This document shows, piece by piece, positions 59,303 to 64,000 of a stretch of 64,000 bases of DNA (position 1 is the first letter of the stretch; each line of letters begins with the position of its first letter). The translations under genes were made by a program, and so were the position numbers. Below the pieces are notes generated by a model. The model ran no database searches. It worked only from the letters and a program-made list of their open reading frames with translations, and was not told the origin of the DNA. Source of the DNA: an uncultured Ruminococcus sp. (GTDB lineage Bacteria; Bacillota; Clostridia; Oscillospirales; Ruminococcaceae). The DNA lies in contig CAJTYV010000009.1 of NCBI GenBank assembly GCA_910584195.1, positions 47,809 through 111,808 of the forward strand, given 5' to 3'.

Positions 59303-60511
59303 CTACATTTCAACTCTGTATCCGGCATACACCGCAGAAACAACCATACCGACACTATCACGTTCGGATACGACAAGATGCAGTCTGTATCTTTTGGAAT
59401 CTCTGCCAAGAAATTCCTCCGTTATATAATTTTCATTCATAAGTCGTTTTTGAATTATAGCAGAATCGAAAAATTCCGCCGCTTTCTCTTTGCATTCATA
59501 AGCGGCAAAGCGATCAACAAAAAGCTCCCCTAATTTCGAAAACGCTCCTGTTTCGGGTATATCGGACGCTATAAAATCATGCTGCTTCAATACCGTATAG
59601 CAGTCATCGGCAAGAGATATATAGTACACTCCGGAATAAACTCTGACAAGAGATCTGATGATTTGCCTTTGTATTTTTTCCTCCTCCATTCTTTCACTTT
59701 CATCATAAATGATAAAGCTTGCATATATATGCTCATCCGCCTTGTAAAGCATGGTGAGAAGATGTATGTAGCGTTTCGCCAAAGGTACTTTATACTCTAC
59801 GTCAACTGCCGTTATGCCCTGTTTAAAAGCGTAAATCAGCTTACGTCTGCTTTTCAGCAATTCTATATCCCCTCTGCAATTTTCAATGCGCTGATCACTG
59901 AACCAAGCATGAGCCATATCATCATAATATGCAGGAATAGAAATTCCAAGTTCCGATGTAAAATTTATTCCATTTTTGCCCATTATGGACTGATTTAAAA
60001 AGCCCTCCGTAAGATCAACGGTAAAAAAAGCATCGCTCCCGATAGCGAGCGCTTTCCTATACTGCCGGCGTTCTGCGCACAGCCGTTTTTCTAAAGCCTC
60101 CTGCTCCGTGATCTCATTTAATGAACTGAGAATATATTTACTCCCATCCGAAAAACTCAAAAGCTTTGTTTCACACCGAAATGCTGCCATACTGCCGTCC
60201 TTATTAATATTATGAAAAACAAATTCAACATGGTCGCCGGGATTTACAAGTTTTTTCGACGCTTCTCTGACTACCATTTTATCCTCAGGAACGATCCACG
60301 ACATTACGTCAAAATTTAAATTAATCGCCTTATTTTCGGGAACATTGAACATTCGCCGCCCCTCACGATTAAAAAGAAGTATTTTACGTTCCGGAATTGT
60401 ATACGCGAGTATTCCGCAGCCAAGAAGCTCCGTCATCTCAATGTTTATACTGCTTAATTTCTCGTTTTTTCGCCTTAAATCAACGGATTCAGCCGAATAA
60501 TTTACACTCAT
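59303..60511 (-). CDS. PAS-domain protein without recognisable output domain
   Basis: 402 aa, soluble. N-terminal short coiled coil, PAS domain about 25-140 (GILAYTIPERKILLFNREGRRMF, SSLNEITEQEALEKR), then a second, weaker PAS-like region and ~120 aa unassigned. No GGDEF, EAL, histidine kinase or HTH. Similar PAS-only proteins accompany diguanylate cyclases in ruminococci; here none is adjacent. Signal input unknown. Confidence 0.75.
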   Translation of the reverse strand: MSVNYSAESVDLRRKNEKLSSINIEMTELLGCGILAYTIPERKILLFNREGRRMFNVPENKAINLNFDVMSWIVPEDKMVVREASKKLVNPGDHVEFVFHNINKDGSMAAFRCETKLLSFSDGSKYILSSLNEITEQEALEKRLCAERRQYRKALAIGSDAFFTVDLTEGFLNQSIMGKNGINFTSELGISIPAYYDDMAHAWFSDQRIENCRGDIELLKSRRKLIYAFKQGITAVDVEYKVPLAKRYIHLLTMLYKADEHIYASFIIYDESERMEEEKIQRQIIRSLVRVYSGVYYISLADDCYTVLKQHDFIASDIPETGAFSKLGELFVDRFAAYECKEKAAEFFDSAIIQKRLMNENYITEEFLGRDSKRYRLHLVVSERDSVGMVVSAVYAGYRVEM

Positions 60512-60568
60512 GACGCTCCACCTCTTTCAGGTTCTGATTATTAAGAACCGCAGCAGCTTATTAAATTC

Positions 60569-60597
60569 AGTATAACACATTATACAGAAAATTGCAA
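60569..60597 (-). promoter_or_regulatory. Promoter of the PAS gene
   Basis: Minus strand TTGCAA (60592-60597), 17-bp T-rich spacer ending TGTGT, TATACT (60569-60574). Confidence 0.72.
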
Positions 60598-60623
60598 TAG
60601 TTTTTTATTTGCTCCAACAAAAT

Positions 60624-60660
60624 AAAACCGATATACCGCAGCAAAGCGATATATCGGTTT
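60624..60660 (-). terminator. Terminator after tRNA-Lys
   Basis: Stem AAACCGATATA/TATATCGGTTT with inner CGC/GCG pairing; on the minus strand followed by TTTTATTTTG. Confidence 0.85.
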
Positions 60661-60666
60661 AAAAAG

Positions 60667-60739
60667 TGAGACATGAGGGATTTGAACCCTCGACCCTACG
60701 CTTAAAAGGCGTATGCTCTACCGACTGAGCTAATGTCTC
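60667..60739 (-). tRNA. tRNA-Lys (anticodon TTT)
   Basis: 73 nt. Acceptor GAGACAT/ATGTCTC, D arm GCTC..GAGC, anticodon stem TACGC/GCGTA around CTTTTAA, T arm GAGGG-TTCAAAT-CCCTC, discriminator A; CCA not encoded. Own consensus promoter. Confidence 0.95.
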
Positions 60740-60764
60740 ATAGATGTCTCAAACATCTTTATAA

Positions 60765-60793
60765 ATTATACTAAAAAAAACATGATTTGTCAA
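60765..60793 (-). promoter_or_regulatory. Promoter of tRNA-Lys
   Basis: Minus strand TTGACA (60788-60793), 17 bp, TATAAT (60765-60770). The short 5' leader contains AGATGT-ctcaa-ACATCT-type hairpin sequence that repeats GAGACAT of the acceptor stem. Confidence 0.82.
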
Positions 60794-60881
60794 GCGAAAA
60801 AATAAAAAACGTCGTTTTTTATATTTTTATTATATAATCAAAGGTGTTAATTGTGCAATAATACAAAACTAAAAATAATCC

Positions 60882-60910
60882 TTGACTTTTAATACAAAGA
60901 GTGGTAAAAT
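60882..60910 (+). promoter_or_regulatory. Promoter of tRNA-Arg
   Basis: TTGACT (60882-60887), 17 bp, TAAAAT (60905-60910), 15 bases before the mature 5' end. Confidence 0.75.
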
Positions 60911-60925
60911 ATATATTGTTGTGAT

Positions 60926-60999
60926 GTGCTTGTAGCTCAGCTGGATAGAGTGACTGGCTACGAACCAGTAGGTCGGGGGTTCGAATCCCTCCAGGCACG
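60926..60999 (+). tRNA. tRNA-Arg (anticodon ACG)
   Basis: 74 nt. Acceptor GTGCTTG/CAGGCAC, D arm GCTC..GAGT, anticodon stem ACTGG/CCAGT around CTACGAA (ACG, read as inosine-CG), T arm GGGGG-TTCGAAT-CCCTC, discriminator G; CCA not encoded. Confidence 0.95.
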
Positions 61000-61007
61000 C
61001 TCATTAT

Positions 61008-61040
61008 AGCCGATACATTTTTTAATGTACCGGCTTTTTT
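61008..61040 (+). terminator. Terminator after tRNA-Arg
   Basis: AGCCG-a-TACATT / AATGTA-c-CGGCT stem with a TTTT loop, followed by a T run. Confidence 0.88.
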
Positions 61041-61108
61041 GTTTTAATACAAAAACCTATATATAAATCAGCTTTTAGAACTCGGACAAAAATAAACAAA
61101 GAAAATAC

Positions 61109-61137
61109 TTGACATGTTACAATTGTTAAGATATAAT
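61109..61137 (+). promoter_or_regulatory. Promoter of the ABC exporter operon with spacer palindrome
   Basis: Consensus TTGACA (61109-61114), 17 bp, TATAAT (61132-61137). The spacer holds TTACAATTGTTAA, near-palindromic about CAATTG, a likely repressor site. A ~160-base leader follows with no supported gene. Confidence 0.78.
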
Positions 61138-61300
61138 TCTATTATACTCATGTTATCTATACTACGGAATCAGGGTTTGAATTGCTGCTGTATACCGCAG
61201 TTACGACAATGATATATATTATCGGACGTATTGTAACCGATAAATAAACCAGTGTCCTCAATCTTAAATTTATTATTTTAACAACAAATGGAGGGAAATC

Positions 61301-62308
61301 ATGTCAAACATAATTGAAATACAAAACGTAATCAAAGAATTTAAAGTACTTAATCGCCGCGAAGGGTTAAAGGGCAGTCTGAAAGACCTGTTTTCACGAA
61401 ATTACAAAACGGTACGTGCCGTTGACAACATTTCAATGACAATAGCACAAGGCGAGATAGTCGGCTACTTAGGACCAAACGGAGCTGGAAAATCTACTAC
61501 CATAAAAATGATGACAGGCGTTTTAGAGCCTACTTCCGGTCAAATAACCGTTAACGGAAACCTCCCTTACAAAGACAGAACAAAAAATGCACAGGAAATA
61601 GGCGTAGTTTTTGGTCAGCGTTCGCAGCTTTGGTGGTCGCTTCCGCTGATAGAATCGTTCAAACTTCTGAAAGACATTTATCAAATTCCGGACGAAGACT
61701 ATAACAGCATAATTAAGCTTTACAAATCGCTTGTAGACATAGAACAGCTTCTGCACAAGCCGGTACGTCAGATGTCTTTGGGTCAGCGCACCCTAAGCGA
61801 TATACTTGCCGCTTTTCTTCACAATCCTAAAATTGTGTTTCTTGACGAGCCTACCATAGGGCTTGACGTTTCCATGAAAAATAAGATACGTACGCTTATT
61901 CATGCTCTTAATAAGGAAAAAAATACAACGGTCATTTTAACGACCCACGATATGGGAGATGTTGACGCACTCTGCCGCCGTATAGTTATCATCGACAAGG
62001 GAAAAATGCTCTACGACAACGATATAGAACATCTGAAAGGTTTCTTCGGTTCATACCGCACTTTAAAAATACGTCCGGATGGAGATATTACAGTCAACTT
62101 GGAATCATTAAAAAAGGAGCTTGCCGGCTATTCCGTCTCTGTAACTGCCGATGACGAGTGGCTCTCCATACTTGTAAACGAGGATAAAACAAAAGTTATG
62201 GATGTCCTCAACGCAATTCAAATGTCTCAAACTATCCGCGATATGAAGCTTGAGGAAATTTCCACAGAGGAGGTCATCAGAAAAATTTACGAGGAGGGTG
62301 TGAAATGA
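61301..62308 (+). CDS. ABC-2 type exporter ATP-binding protein
   Basis: 335 aa. Walker A YLGPNGAGKST, Q-loop FGQRSQLWW, signature MSLGQR (variant of LSGGQ), Walker B IVFLDEPTIGLD, H-loop TTHD. Pairs with two permeases downstream (4-base overlap ATGA). Domain resembles the group exporting antibiotics, lipids or polysaccharide; substrate unknown. GGAGGG precedes ATG 61301. Confidence 0.92.
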   Translation: MSNIIEIQNVIKEFKVLNRREGLKGSLKDLFSRNYKTVRAVDNISMTIAQGEIVGYLGPNGAGKSTTIKMMTGVLEPTSGQITVNGNLPYKDRTKNAQEIGVVFGQRSQLWWSLPLIESFKLLKDIYQIPDEDYNSIIKLYKSLVDIEQLLHKPVRQMSLGQRTLSDILAAFLHNPKIVFLDEPTIGLDVSMKNKIRTLIHALNKEKNTTVILTTHDMGDVDALCRRIVIIDKGKMLYDNDIEHLKGFFGSYRTLKIRPDGDITVNLESLKKELAGYSVSVTADDEWLSILVNEDKTKVMDVLNAIQMSQTIRDMKLEEISTEEVIRKIYEEGVK

Positions 62309-63108
62309 AACTAAAAAAATATTTTGCGCTCACAAGGGCAGGAATACTCGAATCGTTTCAATTCCGCCTTGCAATGCTCGTTATGGTCACCGGAAATCTG
62401 CTGTACCTTACGGTAGTATACTTCCTTTGGAAAGCAATTTATGCGTCCTCTGGAACAGACATTGTTAGTGGCATGACGTTTTCCGATACCCTTATATACC
62501 TTGTTCTTGCAACAGCCCTTTTCAACTTTATGGAAATGTACGCCGTATGGGAAATAGGGCGCAATATTCAGTCGGGAAAGATCGTTCTCGATCTGCTGAA
62601 GCCCATGCCGTACAGAAGCTATCTGTTCTGGTCATATTCAGGAACATTTGTAACTCAGTTCTTTGCGACCTTTCTGCCAACATTCATCATCGTCTGCATC
62701 GTGACGGGCGGAGCTGTTCCGTTCGGCATAAACCTGCTGTACTTTATAATTTCGGTTATAATGGCAATTATGATAAATTACAGTATCGACTTCATGACAG
62801 GGACTATCTGTATTTACACCGAATCAATATGGGGTATAAATATCATGAAACAGGTCATCGTTCTGCTTTTTTCGGGCGCGACAATACCACTCGCATTTTT
62901 CCCGGAAACGCTGAAAAGGGCTGTAAACTATATGCCGTTTCAGGCAATTTACAACACTCCCCTTTCTATACTTTTAAACGGAAGTCCAACAGTCGGAACT
63001 ATTCTCCCAGCCCTCGGAATACAGGCGTTTTGGTGCGTTATTTTATTTGTATTGAGCAATTTATTTTGGAAGCTCTCGCTTCGTAAGATCACCGTGAACG
63101 GAGGCTGA
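62305..63108 (+). CDS. ABC-2 type permease (PF06182-like), first
   Basis: 267 aa, six TM helices. Starts LKKYFALTRAGILESFQFRLAML; conserved EIGRNIQSGKIVLDLLKPM is the cytoplasmic-loop signature of the ABC2_membrane_6 group (in part). Forms the exporter with the second permease and the ATPase. Confidence 0.88.
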   Translation: MKLKKYFALTRAGILESFQFRLAMLVMVTGNLLYLTVVYFLWKAIYASSGTDIVSGMTFSDTLIYLVLATALFNFMEMYAVWEIGRNIQSGKIVLDLLKPMPYRSYLFWSYSGTFVTQFFATFLPTFIIVCIVTGGAVPFGINLLYFIISVIMAIMINYSIDFMTGTICIYTESIWGINIMKQVIVLLFSGATIPLAFFPETLKRAVNYMPFQAIYNTPLSILLNGSPTVGTILPALGIQAFWCVILFVLSNLFWKLSLRKITVNGG

Positions 63109-63111
63109 GAT

Positions 63112-63915
63112 ATGAAAAGAAAAGGCTTAAGATTTTATCTGCGCATATACTGCAAAATACTTGCGCAGGACTTAAAAAGCAAAATGAGCTACCGCGCAGA
63201 CTTCATCATATCAACAATAGGCATGATATTTACTAATATAGCGGGATTTGTCAGCTTTTGGATATTATTCCGCAGCTTTCCCGAAATAAACGGCTGGAGC
63301 TACTATGAAATGCTGTTTCTTTACGGCTTTTCATTGGTTTCACTTACTCCCGTACAGTGTTTATTCGACAACAACTGGAGTTTGCGCATGCACGTATATT
63401 CGGGTGATTTCATAAAATACTGTTTCCGACCTATCAATTTGTTTTTCTACTATCAGTCGGAAGTTTTTGACATCAAGGGACTTGGGCAGTTTGCTTTCGG
63501 AATAGGAACTTTAATCTATTCATGGAACAAAATAGGACTCGGTTTCACGCCTCTTATGCTGTTGAAAATGATAATTTTCCTGCTCACTGCTTCTCTTATT
63601 ATGATAGCTGTCATGAACGCAGCGGCTGCGACCTGTTTTTGGATAACAAATTCCTTCTACGTAATGGATCTTGCTCTGAAATTTAAAGATTACGCAAGAT
63701 ACCCGATCACAATTTTCAGTCCTGTTTTCCGCTTTATTTTTACTTTTTTGATGCCTGTTGCGTTTATCGCGTACTATCCAAGCCTTGTGATACTTCGTCC
63801 CAATGAAGTACCGATATTGTCATGGCTTTCGCCGCTGTTCGGCTGCCTGTTTTTCTATCTCAGCTATAAATTCTGGATGTTCGGAGCAATGCGCTACAGC
63901 GGTACGGGTTCATAA
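63112..63915 (+). CDS. ABC-2 type permease (PF06182-like), second
   Basis: 267 aa, six TM helices; same length as the first and similarly organised (Arg-rich start, SGDFIKYCFRPINLFFYYQSE cytoplasmic loop in part). The heterodimeric permease plus one ATPase is the typical composition for this exporter group. Starts 3 bases after the first permease stop. Confidence 0.88.
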   Translation: MKRKGLRFYLRIYCKILAQDLKSKMSYRADFIISTIGMIFTNIAGFVSFWILFRSFPEINGWSYYEMLFLYGFSLVSLTPVQCLFDNNWSLRMHVYSGDFIKYCFRPINLFFYYQSEVFDIKGLGQFAFGIGTLIYSWNKIGLGFTPLMLLKMIIFLLTASLIMIAVMNAAAATCFWITNSFYVMDLALKFKDYARYPITIFSPVFRFIFTFLMPVAFIAYYPSLVILRPNEVPILSWLSPLFGCLFFYLSYKFWMFGAMRYSGTGS

Positions 63916-63923
63916 TTAAGGTA

Positions 63924-63948
63924 ACACTGCACAGAATTTGTGCAGTGT
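63924..63948 (+). repeat. Hairpin after the ABC operon
   Basis: Perfect 10-bp stem ACACTGCACA/TGTGCAGTGT with a short loop, 9 bases past the last permease. No clear T tract, so at most a weak terminator. Confidence 0.6.
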
Positions 63949-63961
63949 CAGTCTGTCAAAA

Positions 63962-63991
63962 AACCCCGAAACTGGAAGCAGAATCGGGGTT
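63962..63991 (-). terminator. Minus-strand terminator for a gene beyond the window
   Basis: AACCCCGA/TCGGGGTT stem; on the minus strand followed by TTTTTTG, implying a convergent minus-strand gene past 64000. Confidence 0.75.
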
Positions 63992-64000
63992 AAAATATTT

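Noticed and set aside
61100..61260. Open frame ending ESGFELLLYTAVTTMIY..VTDK in the ABC leader
   Set aside because: No start codon with a ribosome site in frame and too short; might be a remnant of a membrane protein but unsupported.

Overview
The window looks like chromosome of a cellulolytic Ruminococcus-type member of the Oscillospiraceae (Firmicutes). The grounds are two family-9 cellulases that each end in a type I dockerin of the R. flavefaciens/R. champanellensis kind, a third secreted protein with an N-terminal dockerin, a Firmicute gene complement (RemA, CdaA/CdaR, ThiW/FolT-type ECF S component, IspH-S1 fusion) and moderate-to-low GC with AT-rich intergenic DNA. The genus is inference; no rRNA is present.

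Layout. 1-1.6 kb: yicC-remA-gmk (gmk runs off the left edge). 1.7-7.4 kb: two separately promoted, dockerin-bearing GH9 cellulases. 7.5-20.8 kb: a long minus-strand run: zinc-ribbon membrane protein, ispH-S1 fusion, plsC, cmk, a small membrane protein, a BaiN-type flavoprotein, DUF3006, ComEC-like metallo-hydrolase, YgiQ radical SAM, DUF1963, FtsK/SpoIIIE and a ClpP-fold peptidase. 21-25 kb (+): DUF3343 plus cysteine desulfurase, then cdaA-cdaR (c-di-AMP synthesis). 25.5-27.7 kb (+): dockerin-BIG2 secreted protein. 27.7-31.6 kb (-): glycogen phosphorylase and 4-alpha-glucanotransferase. 31.7-34 kb: small membrane protein, lipase, zinc-ribbon protein. 34.2-41.5 kb (-): iorA, iorB, paaK and an ACT protein (aryl-acid/2-oxoacid:ferredoxin chemistry) interrupted by four unrelated genes. 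41.5-45 kb: HAD phosphatase with a structured leader, then a THF riboswitch controlling folT-folC. 45-50.6 kb: PP2C, TatD, a degenerate LCP protein, SLOG protein, alanine racemase and a TatD-linked radical SAM protein. 50.6-54.8 kb (-): rhomboid, ispE, aminotransferase, Lrp regulator, PHP phosphatase. 55-57.7 kb (+): ACT, UPF0210, phosphotransferase. 57.7-60.6 kb (-): GNAT remnant, ilvE with a 48-aa small protein ahead of it, PAS protein. 60.7-61 kb: tRNA-Lys(TTT) and tRNA-Arg(ACG). 61.3-63.9 kb (+): an ABC-2 exporter with two permeases.

How it fits together: extracellular cellulose breakdown (GH9 enzymes delivered to a cellulosome) is accompanied by intracellular glucan storage and turnover (glgP, malQ) and by an Ior/PaaK module of the type that rumen anaerobes use to make aromatic amino acids from arylacetates. 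Most other genes are housekeeping.

The most interesting non-coding signals are (i) a dispersed palindromic mobile element: three copies of 160, 80 and 161 bp plus a solo end, all with matching terminal inverted repeats and 3-bp TNA target duplications; (ii) a recurrent extended -10 promoter type (TTGCAA or similar, T-rich 17-bp spacer, TGnTATAAT), including a mirror-image divergent pair; (iii) a THF riboswitch whose terminator hairpin also contains the folT ribosome binding site; (iv) an 88-bp compound inverted repeat in the long leader of a HAD gene. No CRISPR array, complete insertion sequence or prophage is visible.
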